Assembly: GCA_959347315.1 (NCBI GenBank)
Contig: OY365808.1
Coordinates: 8,263,979 to 8,327,978, forward strand
Direction of reading: 5' to 3'
Length of the DNA stretch: 64,000 bases
From: Bimastos eiseni
Taxonomy: Eukaryota; Annelida; Clitellata; Crassiclitellata; Lumbricidae
A program made the translations under genes and the position numbers. Positions 33,006-44,759 of this stretch are shown here, one piece after another (within the stretch, counting starts at the first letter, position 1; the number at the start of each line of letters is the position of its first letter). The notes below the pieces were generated by a model. The model did not search any database. It was not told the DNA's origin and saw nothing but the letters and a program-made list of their open reading frames with translations.

Positions 33006-34172
33006 GGGGCCGTTCACATATTATATAACGCTCAAGGGGTAGGTGGGTGGGTTCTGTTTTGTTAGCGTTATATTGTGTAGGGTGGGGTGGGGTAGGTTGA
33101 AGGTTTCGTTAGATAATAAACTTTTTCAGCTTATGCTATTTTGCCTGTTTGCCCACCAATTGGAAATTCCTTGTACCACGGACCTTCATTGTTTAATCGA
33201 AGTTCACAATACGTTGTGAACCAAAACTGGCACCTGGCGAATTGATTTGATGTTCTTACTTATTAGTCATAAATCCACTTCTATCAATCTCCTGGTTACC
33301 GTTTTAACAATTTCCTGCTCGTAGCTTTAAACGTTCTTAAATTCAGTTCTGTGTGCTTTGTTTTGATTCTGGTTTAAATTTAAAATAATTTACTTGAAAT
33401 AATTATTTCGTTAGGTATTAATCAGGATGTTTTATTTCATGTTCTATGATATGTGTAAATAGTTTATAGGCCCTATGTTTGCTTAAATACCCATCAAATA
33501 GGTAGTGTTGCGGACCTATCGATAAATACCTGATAGTGCAATCTTAAACCAATCCATTCTGTGTGATACTGTAAACCTCATTTCTAGTGCCAAACGGGAG
33601 GGAAACTAAAATGGTGCTTTTAGATAGGATTTACGTCAGTACCATGTATTATCATGTTGTATTAGTTGTCCAGGCTTCTAGACCTACATGTAGATACATG
33701 GTGACAATCGTCGACTACCCAATTAGATACCGTAATTAATATAAGTGAATTTAGCGCCATTAAAAGTCCTATTATTAAGATGGAAAGGCGCTCCATACAT
33801 CCGGTCTAATCATCATTGGGACGAGAGAGTACACAATTTTAAGATGCATTTTGTTACACATAGCTAATTGGGCGTATGATGATTTTTTTACTGCAGTTCT
33901 TGCAATGGATAAAGGCAATTATCAGCTGAATCACTAACTATTAAAGTCATAATTAACATTGTATTGTTATAAAAGTTTCAAATTGTGCAATACAATTATG
34001 TCGATTGTATGTCTTTTAATGTGCTTATAGACTGGGGTCGGAGGTAGGTAGCATATCTGTTTTAATATATAACATAGGGGTGGGGTCACAGCTGCTGTTA
34101 TATAACGTTGTTAGGGGTAAGGGTGAACCAAAAATTGAGATTTTATGCGTTACATAATATGTGAACGGCCCC
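33006..34172. mobile_element. non-autonomous DNA transposon, 1167 bp
   Basis: The left end reads GGGGCCGTTCACATATTATA and the right end is its reverse complement, with one mismatch over about 25 bp. Subterminal GTTATATAACG-like words occur inside both ends, together with G-rich GGGGTGGGG/GGGGTAAGGG segments. No transposase frame is present. A target duplication is unclear: the flanks are CAT on the left and ATG on the right. Its left end abuts the ACAT array and its right end abuts a TA array. The superfamily is not assigned. Confidence 0.75.
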
Positions 34173-34180
34173 ATGCATAT

Positions 34181-34420
34181 ATATATATATATAGAGTATA
34201 TATATACATGATATAATACAATATATCTGTGTTCCTCTCTCTCACTGTGCACGTACCGTTGCCTGAGTCTCATATAAGCGAGTCGTTCTATTTACTCTGT
34301 TTTTTAGTCTGCATAAAAGCGTCGAACCAATTTATTCCAAATTTATGTTGTCCCTGCCATTATTGCGCATGTCCTCATTTAGCACCACTTTCTACGTATA
34401 TATATATATATAGTATATAT
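34181..34420. other. TA-rich patches, no gene
   Basis: AT repeats at about 34178-34200 and 34395-34430 flank unique sequence with no recognisable coding potential. Confidence 0.5.
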
Positions 34421-34499
34421 GTAGTATATAGTCACAAAGCATCAATCTTTGGCGTTGAACAACTTTGTGTTCTGATGGACCTGTCAATACGTAACTGTC

Positions 34500-34562
34500 T
34501 GTCAAGGAAGATCGAACCCGCTTCCTACCGGTTGAGAGGCGTGCTCTCGTGCGATACACAGC
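34500..34562 (-). mobile_element. tRNA-derived SINE head or tRNA pseudogene
   Basis: On the minus strand GAGAGCACGCCTCTCAACCG is followed by GCGGGTTCGATCTTCC. The latter contains a clear B box (GGTTCGATC, 34510-34518). The 5' half is degraded. The usual acceptor-stem pairing was not seen, so it is not called as a functional tRNA. Confidence 0.45.
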
Positions 34563-34602
34563 ATCCGTTTGTCGTCGTGTTCTCTGTATGTCTATCATAA
34601 GC

Positions 34603-34673
34603 CGTGTGTGTGCGTGTGTGTGTGTGTGTGTATGTGCGTGTGTGCGTGTGCGTGTGAGTGCGTGTGTGTGTTT
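34603..34673. repeat. (GT)n microsatellite
   Basis: GT dinucleotides with GCGT interruptions; alternating purine-pyrimidine. Confidence 0.85.
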
Positions 34674-34689
34674 GCTCCCATCTGCATTT

Positions 34690-35765
34690 ATAGACCTGTG
34701 CATAATTATTTTCTGGTTGTTTTTCTCTGGTGACGTAGAAATTATTTTGATTATCATATCCGCAAAATCTTAATTTCCAAAGCACCGCGAGAAAGCTAAT
34801 TGCCTGCCACCGACTTACTTTTCATTCACGAGTGCTGCGTCTTGTAAGAGGGGTTGTCTAGAGTGTCAAAAGAAGATCCGGGTTCGGAATATAACTATGA
34901 TATATATTTTTCCATGATGTATAATTGTATATAGTATACATGTTGCCATAATATATTAGTTAGGACTCGAATGCATCACCTCTATTCATTTGAGAAACGA
35001 GTTCACAGATGTCGAAGACAACTGAACAAGGCACTGCAGTTGGTAGTCCATCCAGGCTGCTAGGTGTATCCATCACTCCAGTTTCCGATGCTGTTATCGC
35101 GGCTGATGTTTACACCGGTGTCATTTATTTCAGTTTTCGGAAGCATCTTTAAGTGATTTCCTGGTCGTGTATACCTAAAACAGCTCGACAAGCCATGATT
35201 ATACATCAATGCATTTAATATAGCGCCTTTAATGTTCGTTTGATCTTTGACATACATTTGTATATCTTTCATGGTCTTTAAATGCACTACTTTACAAATA
35301 GGGATTAAGATCATAAGAAGAAGAACAGTTCCTCGAGGAAGTCATGGTTACGATGTATTCGTGGCTTCAGTTTCTTAGTCTCGGCATATAAAGAGATTGC
35401 CAGTCCTCTTCCTCGTAGTCTCATCGCCTCAACGACAGTGTGCAGTCGATGTATTCATTATAGCAGAGTTGGCTAAAGGTGTAGCATATTGTGATAGCTA
35501 ATCAATAATGTATCTTATTCATTCATTTTTAAACATTTGTATAGCGCACCCTCTGGAAGTCTACTCCGAGGTGCGTTTACACCTTATAATGGCATCTATA
35601 GCCATACATACACGTAGCCTTTATTTATATTATTATAGTCATTATTTGTCAATTGTTTATTCACAGAGCTGTATAGGCCTCTCTAGGAAAATGCAACTAA
35701 TATTATGATCGGGTAAGCTGGAAGCTTCACAAACAAAATTATGGTTTATTATGTAACTCTTAAGA
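34690..35765. other. no recognisable gene or repeat
   Basis: AT-rich sequence with short open frames only. Confidence 0.45.
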
Positions 35766-35774
35766 TAGGATTCG

Positions 35775-36478
35775 TGTCAAGTACACATCCTATTGGCATC
35801 GATTGGCATGCTTCAACGTAGGGCCTTTCGCGTTATTCGTCGTAACTTAGTTCTTCATTGGGCTTGTGCTCTCAAATACTTAAACTTGAACAGATAACTG
35901 TGTTCCAACTTAATGAATTTATGTACAAGTATCTAAATAATTTATTGCCATCATGCTTCGAAAACTTTTTCTCTACTGTGCTCCAACTTAACCCCTATGG
36001 CATTCGTAACGCTGATAACTTCAGACCATGCCACTATCGAACTAATACCCGCATGTTCTCGTTAAGTGTTTCTGGACCTCAGGCGTGGAATAAATTGCCA
36101 TCGAGTCTACGCCAGTCAACCACTATCTCTCAGTTTAAAAATAAACTTAAAGAATACCTGTTAAAATTATAATTTATTGAGTTACTTGTCTAGATTAAAG
36201 TTATGCTTCCTAGTTTTATGCCTTAACAGTCTTAATACCTCTGCTTTATAATGTTACATGTTAGTTAAGTAACTAATCTTCGTGTTCATTGTCTTGAATT
36301 TGCTTGCATAACCGTGCTATTACCAATTTTGTAATGGGTGTCCCTGCTAGCGGGACCTCGGTCGCTTTAGGGTTCTTCCTTTTGTGCTCAACCTTCCTGT
36401 GCTGTTTGACCTTAATATTATGTTTGCATAATTGGCTGTTCAATAGCCAATAAATATTTTGTTATGGTTATGGTGGTT
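35775..36478 (+). mobile_element. CR1/L2-like LINE, 5'-truncated 3' end
   Basis: Encodes the region after the reverse transcriptase. MLQRRAFRVIRR (from about 35809) is followed, after a frameshift near 35860, by LNEFMYKYLNNLLP, then NTRMFSLSVSGPQAWNKLPS (about 36045-36105) and FKNKLKEYLL, with a stop at about 36170. A 3' UTR of about 300 bp contains CTAGCGGGACCTCGGTC and ends near AATAAATATTTTG and GTTATG repeats. The orientation is opposite to the copy at 20532-22110. It is a dead fragment. Confidence 0.8.
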
Positions 36479-36479
36479 A

Positions 36480-37050
36480 TACAGACCATTAGCTTTATGA
36501 TATCCATATATCTCTTAAGCTAAGCATGCACACACACAATAAGGGTATATTAAGGTAGATCCCATTGGTTTTTATGCTAGCTCATATTTTATATATATAT
36601 ACATATATATATATACATGCATATGTATATGCCTCTGTATATATCCGCATATAAAAGCATGTAGAGCAAATTGTAAGTATCGTATGTTCCAATAAAAACT
36701 GATGCTACACCGAATGAGTGAAAGAAAGCCTTCAGTGTTTGGACGCCGAAGGTTTCTATGTTTCTTGGTAAGGATGGTATGGATTGGAAAAGAACAGATG
36801 CAATTCCGGTCATTCAGAATTTTATAAGACGGCCCTTGGGAGGAAGCCATGGACCATGGAGGACGGGGAGGAGTCAGATGTGTCCTAACGGGGGACGGAG
36901 TCCACGTAGGCGATGCTAAGGAATGAATATATGCATGACGAAGAAACTAGAAACATGTAACGATCGCCATCTATCTTAATACTTACAAACAGATACATGT
37001 AGAGTCCTATGCTTACGAAACGCACAGTCGTGAGTCTTGTGCGGAATAGC
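36480..37050. other. no gene, one TA-rich patch
   Basis: TATA-rich repeat at about 36587-36625; the rest is unannotated. Confidence 0.45.
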
Positions 37051-37062
37051 GTAGATACGAAT

Positions 37063-37485
37063 ACGTATGTATATATGTATGTATGTATGTATGAATGTAT
37101 GTATGTGTGCGTGTGTATGTATGTATGTATGTATGTATGCATGCATGTATATGTATATATGTATGTATGCATGTATGTATATATATATGTATGCATGCAT
37201 GTATGTATGTATGCATGTATTTATGTATGTATGCATGTATGTATGCATGCACGCATGTATGCATGTATGTATGTAAGTATGTATGTGTGTATATATGTAT
37301 GATGTATGTATGTATGTATGTATGTATGTATATATGTATGTATGTATGTATGTATATATGTATGTATGTATGTATGTAATTATGTATATATGTACGTATG
37401 CATGTATGTATGTATGTATGTATATATGTATGTATGTATGTATGTACGTATGTATCTATTTATGTATGTAAGTATGTATGTATGG
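37063..37485. repeat. (ATGT)n array
   Basis: ATGT repeats with GCAT, ATAT and GTGT variants over about 420 bp, equivalent to the ACAT arrays elsewhere but in opposite orientation. Open MYVC-type frames are by-products. Confidence 0.95.
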
Positions 37486-39100
37486 CGTAGACATACAAGG
37501 AAACAATTTCAGGCGCCAAGCAACACATCCGCTGAGTTCAAAATCCCATCCCAGGCGAGTATCTCAATGGGGGACTCTGCGAAATAGATGGCGCCAGTAT
37601 CATATGTGCTTCATGTTGATTGGTTGTTGTGCTGTATGTTCTTCACGCAAAAGTCATCTAAAAGTTCGCCAGATTATAAAATTTATGTATTTATCCACGA
37701 TTATAATTCTTATGCCAGCCATATATCGGAACAACATAAATAAACAACGCACAGCCAATATAAAAAAAATTTCTTAGACCTATGTGCATACTGGCGCCAC
37801 CTGTTTCTACTTAAGGAACTGCCCACAGATGTTTCATGTTAACGAGAATCGACCGTGCTTTTAAGCACATACTTGAATTAGCGAATTTCTTCTCATACAA
37901 TATTATACATGCGTGCATGCGTGTGCCTACATACATTTATAAAAAAGATACATACATAGGCCGTAAATTTCTATTTATACATGCTATGTATAAGAAGAAA
38001 CTCGCCAATTTAAATAAAGAAAGGCAATTAATTGGCTTTCACTTCATACGAATCATTCTCATCAATCGAACAGTCATTCGCAACAAACAATTATACTTTA
38101 TATCTATCCTAAAGTATCGCGTTAATAGTTGTTTTAGTACCGTTTTCGAACACAAACAATTTCTGTTACTATGTATGAGTCTCAGAGCGTAGCCATTACG
38201 TCCCATTTTCTGTCCTTGGTCCTCTTCCAGACACGCACACACACACCCATATGTAATTATTTATATATTAATAATATGACTATGTTAATTATATTATTGT
38301 ATATATAAATAAATATAATATAACTATATATATATGTAGTTGTATGTACATATCCACCGTCATGGTTCACTGCGACCGTGGGATTCATCATTGGCTGAGG
38401 AGTGTCTGTCAGAGGGTCAAGTCAAGAGCGTGTCCTCATACACAACCATCGCTCAGCAATACGTGCTTGGCATCAATGACCGATGCAATTTCTCTGGCCT
38501 CACGTATTAGGTCTACTCTCAAAGTTGACCGAGAGGAAACCAACGATTTACAGACGATGAGGCCAACTACAGCAGCAGCGCAAACTATTACCCCCAAGGC
38601 AAAGCAATGATCCGAATTTTGAGAAGACTAAACTCTTTATAGATCTGACCTGTATACATGTGTCTTGATGTTATAAACGGCATACATGGATACATCGTCT
38701 GCATTGGTTGTCATTTATATACCGCCATAAATATATTAGACTAAATTAAGAGTCAAAAAGACAAAGGTGCTTAATTACACACTTTGCGAAGACAATACTG
38801 TCATTGCGCATCGTTACACAGTGCGCGATATTGTACCAGCGCAGCAAAGCACAGCATGACAGAAAATACACACAGACAAACAGACAGAGAGACAGACGCA
38901 TAGACAGGCAGCCTTACAGATAGACAGAGGGATAAAACCAGACGGTTAGACGGACCGAAAGGGTCAAAGAGGCAAACAAACACGGAGGAAATTAATGCCG
39001 ATAGACGTACGGTATATATATATATATACACTTCAAGCGTTCGGTGATGATGCTAATGATGAGGCAGTTGGAGCAGCAGCCGCCAGCATCTTACAACTCA
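37486..39100. other. no recognisable gene
   Basis: Short open frames without domains (for example 37836-38192). An AT-rich patch lies at about 38260-38345 and a GACA patch at 38868-38940. Confidence 0.45.
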
Positions 39101-39104
39101 ACAT

Positions 39105-39160
39105 CGTTTGTCTGTCTCTCTGTCTCTCAGTCTCTCTCTCTCTCTCTCTCTCTCTTTCAG
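39105..39160. repeat. (TC)n microsatellite
   Basis: TCTG and TC dinucleotides, pure TC at about 39130-39155. Confidence 0.85.
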
Positions 39161-39169
39161 TAGACAAGT

Positions 39170-39910
39170 GTCATCTGGTGTCGGTCCTGTACACTCTTGA
39201 GTCCGCGCTATTCCATCATCAGAGTATGAATACCCATACCATATAGGCTCTGACATTATTACAACATCATCACCGTTATCATTGTTATCAACATCGCTGT
39301 CGTCGTTGTACATGTTTCGTCATAAATTTTCATCTTGTCCATCAGCATCATTATTGTTGCCATCACTTTTGCTGACATCTTCGTTGTCGTTGTCGTTGCT
39401 GTCTTCATCTTGAAAACCATTTTAGCTTATATATGATTCGTTTTGTATGTTGTCAAATTTGATCTTTCATGACGGATCTAAATAAATGTCAAGGAAATGC
39501 ATCGAAGGTATCAAAGTCAAGCAGCAACTTTTTAGAACTAACAAGGGTCCTCTTGCTCCTAATATTATGTCTAAATCGAGACAGAGGCCCTTCACCAAAG
39601 GCCAATGATCTGGTATCAAAATGGAGGAAGAGATACAATCATCCAGAATGCAGAAAGACGTGAAAGAGCATGAACAGAGAATTTGAAAGCGAGAAAATGT
39701 CACGCAGTGGAGTGCTTACATTTCAAAATGAACGCCTACGGGAATCATCGCAGGTTCAAATGGGCGATTTCTCAGTCCCTTACCATTGTTACCTGACAGA
39801 CGACGACGACAATTGAACGATATATCTGTGTACACAGCGAATCCGCCTGAACTCGTTTCCAGCCGTTCATAGGTGGATTATTAATTAGGCTCTTACCGGC
39901 AATAAGGATA
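39170..39910. other. no recognisable gene
   Basis: ATC/GTT trinucleotide-rich patch at about 39255-39410, followed by sequence with opposed open frames (39467-39703) lacking recognised domains. Confidence 0.45.
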
Positions 39911-39914
39911 TTCT

Positions 39915-40088
39915 TGACGAAGGCGATGTGGTTTCCCAATTAAAATAAGTGGATTAATAATTTGACCCAATGAGGCGGCTATTTTGTTGACGACGGCAGT
40001 GCGGTTTCCTAATTAGAATAAGTAGATTAATAATTTGACCTTAAATTGCAATAGGGCTAATCTTGACGGAGTCGGTGCGGTTTCTCCT
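39915..40088. repeat. ~75-bp tandem repeat, 2.3 units
   Basis: GACGAAGGCGATGTGGTTTC (39915), GACGACGGCAGTGCGGTTTC (39989) and GACGGAGTCGGTGCGGTTTC (40064) start successive units of 74-75 bp. The first two continue into AATAAGTRGATTAATAATTTGACC. The third is cut off. Confidence 0.85.
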
Positions 40089-40099
40089 TGGCATACGAA

Positions 40100-41330
40100 A
40101 TGACCATAACAGGAAATGGACGACCCCTCGATTGTTATAGGATCGTCCGGCTTGTCAGTTGACGAGGCTGGACAAATATTTTTGCGAGAAAATAATTTGA
40201 CTTATTTATGACCAATTCGCTCGGAGTGTGATGGTGTTAGAATGACGACAATTCGAAGCAGACGCAACTCTTCCATGTCTCCGGTGTTTCGTTTCGGCGG
40301 GAAAATGACATCCGACGCTTTGATCATTCATTTGGCGCCTATATAATTAAAGGAAATATGTACATGCGTGTGATAGATTACAAGTGAACAGGGGCCTACA
40401 TATACGCACTGTTGGCTTATCTGTATCGGTCGCATTTGAAGAGAAGATCGTTGACTGCGGATGGAGTCAGGTTTCATCTTGGTCTTTTGATATGATCTCT
40501 GTGGCAGTTCGTGAATCTGATGACGTCGACGACTATGATGACGACGACGGTGATGATAATTATGATGACTACTCGTCGATGGCCAGTTTTTCCTACTGCA
40601 TTGGGAGATCATCACGGAACTATTACTGCTTTAATTAAAGAAGCATACAAATCAGGTTCAGGTGATAACTCGAATGCAAGGTGCAACGATGAAGGCTACG
40701 TTAGTAGTTAGCACAGAGTGCTAAATGGCAGATCACAGGCCTAATCGTAATCATTCATCATCGTTGTCAGAATCTTGTTTCATTTTTAGTTTAGTGCATT
40801 CGATGTACACATATTCTAATTTTTGCCATTAGTTTTTTTCGTGACAATTTAAACTCTTAGTCTCTTTCAATTTATGTTTCACTCATCGTGGCGACATTTC
40901 CTCATTTTAATTTGACAACTTGCAAAGAACGCATACAGCAGCTTTCTCCTATAATACTACAAACCGCACAGACCTATAATAAGTCGTAGTTATAGAGAGC
41001 AGGTGGACTATCGTTCACGCGATGGCGATACACACTTTGAGTAAAGGTCCCAATGGGTTATCCATTGACCATTGTCCATTCTGTCTTTTCAACTGGAAAA
41101 TCGTTCCATATGAGTTACATGACTCGAAAACGAATGGTCATCTCCAGTGGGTAGAGAGCCAGTCCAGGACACCCAGCCTAGGAGGAGTAGGAGGCAAGGG
41201 CGACGGACCAATGCATTTGCAATTGGCCGGAGGGTGCATGTGAGAGGAATGAGAGGCATCTAATAAGACGACGACGACGACATCGTCTGATGATGATTCA
41301 ATGTCTAAGTCAAGACCTTATTATCAAATG
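40100..41330. other. no recognisable gene
   Basis: A GAC/GAT trinucleotide patch lies at 40519-40575. No coding region recognised; the frame at 41022-41243 lacks domains. Confidence 0.45.
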
Positions 41331-41335
41331 CCTTC

Positions 41336-41570
41336 CTCTCTCTCTCTCTGCTGTACTCATTCTCGTGTTGTGCCCTTCACCGTCTGTTTCGACGAAGGAA
41401 TGAGACCCCTCACTCCGTCTCTCTGTATCTCTCTGTATCTCTTCATGTATCTCCCCCTGTATCTCTCTGTATCTCTTTGCGTATCTCTCTTTGTAGCCCT
41501 CTCTGTATCAGTCGCTTTATCTGTCTCTGCCTCTGTCACTGGTTCTGCTCTGTATGTCTCTCTGTCTCTG

Positions 41571-41634
<64 letters not shown>

Positions 41635-41652
41635 TGTCTCTCTCTCTCTCTG

Positions 41653-41683
<31 letters not shown>

Positions 41684-41843
41684 GTATCACTCCTTACATC
41701 TCTCTCTGCATCTCTCTCTCTGTATCTCTCTGTGTCTCTCTCTGTATCTCTTTGCGTATCTCTCTTTGTAGCCCTCTCTGTATCAGTCGCTTTATCTGTC
41801 TCTGCCTCTGTCACTGGTTCTGCTCTGTCTCTCTCTGTCTCTC

Positions 41844-41874
<31 letters not shown>

Positions 41875-42030
41875 GTATCACTCCTTACATCTCTCTCTGC
41901 ATCTCTCTCTCTGTATCTCTCTGTGTCTCTCTCTGTATCTCTCTATGTATCTCTCCCTGTATCTCTTTGTCTCTGTGTCTCTGCCATGTCTTTGGTTCTT
42001 TCTCGGTCTGTGTGTCTATCTGTCTGCCTC
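41336..42030. repeat. duplicated TCTC/TCTG pyrimidine tract
   Basis: An 83-bp block starting ATCTCTTTGCGTATCTC at 41471 recurs at 41746. A following block containing TGTATCACTCCTTACATC recurs at 41683 and 41874. This shows a tandem duplication of low-complexity DNA, with the second copy lacking about 84 bp of TC repeats. Leu/Ser-rich frames across it are by-products. Confidence 0.9.
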
Positions 42031-42034
42031 TCTT

Positions 42035-43115
42035 CTTAGGAAAATACACTTCTCTCTAGCTTTCTCCATGTATTGTAACATCCCTCCACTTGTGACATAA
42101 CCATTTAACCTGGATGTAATATCGCTTGCATATCCAGAATAATTATATTTTTTTAACATCTCCATCTGAAATTCGCTTTTTTTCCATTAGTTTTTGTACG
42201 ATGCTCAATATCACCTCACTTCTCTGACTAATTAAAAACGTCAATATTAAATTATAATGTAACCTGTATCAAAGATATTAGTCACTTTCTAATCGACTAT
42301 ATATAATTAGCCACTAAAATTTGCTAATCAATTAACAATTCGAATTTGATGAATTGAATACAATTGGTCCATAGTTTCTTTGTCAGGTTTAATTCTACTG
42401 AATACAACTGTAGAAGTTTAACATTTTCTAGCTTCCAAGTAGGCCTAGTGCAGGTTATTTCACTGAATCTTTTGCAATTAGTCATTACATTCTTAGATTT
42501 GCTCTTCCTTCCGCTTTCACTTTTATCACAATGCAATAGGGCCTAAGCAACGTTTCAACTCATTTGGGATATATTTTTATCACCAGTCTCTGCATTGACA
42601 TTGCGAGAAGCATAGAGAATTAAATAAATCAGCTAGTCGTTCTGCGATGAGAATTAAATAAATATTGCTTTATCAATTAGAATTTGAATAAGGCGATGGC
42701 AAAGAGATTAGAATTGGTTTTTGTCTAATCGATCACCTTATCGGTTAGAATCTGGTCGACTTGTTACCACTTTCTGCTATGTTATAAGCCTTGATAGTTA
42801 CAAATTTACAATGGCATACCCTGAGAAATAAAATCCGGACACAACGCCTTGGCAAAACTCCACCATTGTTGCGCAGGTCTTATAATCCACCGGACATAAT
42901 ATCCCTCTACAGTGCACTTAGCCCCATTTCTGCATTTCATTGATGAACCTTACTAATTTTTAAAGCCTTTTCTTCGCTGTGCCAGCTCGTTAATATCGGT
43001 ATTGTAGACTTAAGACCTGTTTTTGTGATTTTTGATATAAAGATAAGCCTTGCTAATGTTGTTTAGGTCTTCACTGAAGTCTTTTTTAATGTCGTTTATT
43101 TTAAGCTGTCAATTC
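42035..43115. other. no recognisable gene or repeat
   Basis: AT-rich unique-looking sequence. Confidence 0.45.
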
Positions 43116-43127
43116 TCAATACATTCA

Positions 43128-43280
43128 TACAAACATACATACATACATACATTCATACAAACATACATACATACATACATACATACATACATGCATGCAT
43201 GCATGCATACATACATACATACATACATACATACATACATACATACATACATACATGCATACATACATACATACACATAC
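43128..43280. repeat. (ACAT)n array
   Basis: ACAT repeats with GCAT variants (43191-43208). Confidence 0.95.
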
Positions 43281-43531
43281 ACAGCTTATTTTCTTAAAAA
43301 TTTTCCTGAATTCGTATCATTCATACATACATACATTCTTGCATACCTACAATTAGTAGGTCTAAGTATAAATGGATGAAATCATACACATGCAAGCAGG
43401 CACACACAGACGCACGCATTCACACGCACGTACACACACATATTAATAATAAATACGTGCATAGGCCTACTGCAGCTCGATTGGTTGGGTGTCAGATATA
43501 AATCTGTGGCTTTCAAACGGGACATTTGGAA

Positions 43532-43563
43532 TAATTGAGAGGAGGAGGAGGAGGAGGAGGAGG
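43532..43563. repeat. (GGA)n microsatellite
   Basis: About ten GAGGAG triplets. Confidence 0.85.
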
Positions 43564-43569
43564 GCCACT

Positions 43570-44080
43570 GAAGGCCGCGATTACGTCGTTTCCCATTCTA
43601 TCGTACTTTTCTGGCCGATAACGTCCATCGTAGCCTCGTTTTGGCGAACGTCCTGTGGTCGTCTGCTGGTCGTCTGCTGGTCGTGATGAACGTGTTTCGT
43701 CAGATTGTCGTATAAGTCACGTGTAATGCGTTTAGACCATTCTCATAAACTGCCAGCGCGCATTCTGACTTAATGCCGGTTAATTCCGTTGATTGCGATG
43801 TTTATCTAGACACGTTCATCAGAAATAGATCAAAACTGACCTGTGGACAAACGGATACACACGAGGTAATTAGGTTATGACCGATGTTGTTTCTTTGTAA
43901 ACTGCATTTGTGGGCTCTTAATGTTAGTCTAGATTAGGATATGTGAGGATTATTGGGTGACGAATGGGTGGCAGGATGGTTAACGTTGCATACATAAATA
44001 TATATAAATACATATACAGTCAATCGTAAGTTTATCTCTAAAAAGTCTGAAAATCGTTTCCTTAAGAGAACTCACTTTTG
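43570..44080. other. no recognisable gene or repeat
   Basis: Unique-looking sequence with a short direct repeat GTCGTCTGCTG near 43660. Confidence 0.45.
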
Positions 44081-44086
44081 ATGAGG

Positions 44087-44087
<1 letters not shown>

Positions 44088-44135
<48 letters not shown>

Positions 44136-44136
44136 G
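44088..44136. repeat. (AAT)n microsatellite
   Basis: Pure AAT, about 16 copies. Confidence 0.95.
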
Positions 44137-44260
44137 GCGGTTGCTTTCAGAGACACATTTGCCCAACCACACACTGCCGAGTGAGTTGCCGTTCCAGAAA
44201 ACCATCACATTTCCGGACATTGTTTGTATCGCCTGAGCGATTATTAATACCTCGGACAAA

Positions 44261-44302
44261 ATAATAATAATAATAATGATAATAATAATAATAATAATAA
44301 TA

Positions 44303-44339
<37 letters not shown>

Positions 44340-44352
44340 CAATAATAACAAC
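44261..44352. repeat. (AAT)n microsatellite with interruptions
   Basis: AAT triplets with AGT, GAC and AAC variants. Confidence 0.9.
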
Positions 44353-44420
44353 GAATAGGGGCCGTTCCAGACGTTTTTATATCTTTCTTAAATAATGTTC
44401 TAGTCCAAAAAAAATGAAAA

Positions 44421-44490
44421 ACAATAATAACAATAATAATAATAATAATTATTATTATTATTAGTATTATATAAATATTATTATGACTGA
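44421..44490. repeat. (AAT)n/(ATT)n inverted array, 3' side of the Dong-like element
   Basis: AAT triplets switch to ATT triplets near 44449, forming a foldback, and then border the 3' end of the minus-strand Dong-like LINE. Confidence 0.85.
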
Positions 44491-44759
44491 CAGTTCTTTA
44501 ATTGACGATCCCTGTAGGCTGTTTGAACGTGCCTCTGAACGCTACGGCGTTGAATCTTTGAGTGCAAATGGAGAGACTTTGAAACAAGTGCACGGTCTCC
44601 ATAGGATCTCCTGATACGGCGGTCATGCGGCGACCCAACTCCGTCAAGAACTCGCGTCCAGCGCGATTGATGGGTCCCAGTGATTCGAATGCCAAGGAAA
44701 CGAAGTCATGTGTGGTGGGAAGAGTAGAATACTTGGAACACTTTCGGTCCGCGGCATGT

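Noticed and set aside
32278..33017. Long frames on both strands over the ACAT array (32278-33017)
   Set aside because: Microsatellite translations; both strands and several frames are open at once.
34500..34562. Functional tRNA gene
   Set aside because: B box is good but the 5' half and acceptor stem are not convincing; kept as a SINE or pseudogene fragment.
41158..41205. Possible further copy of the GGCACTGTCAGG dispersed repeat
   Set aside because: Similarity to the 896-945 core is low and gapped; could be chance in a GGA-rich stretch.
41301..42100. Leu/Ser-rich frames over the TCTC tract
   Set aside because: Low-complexity translation of a pyrimidine repeat.
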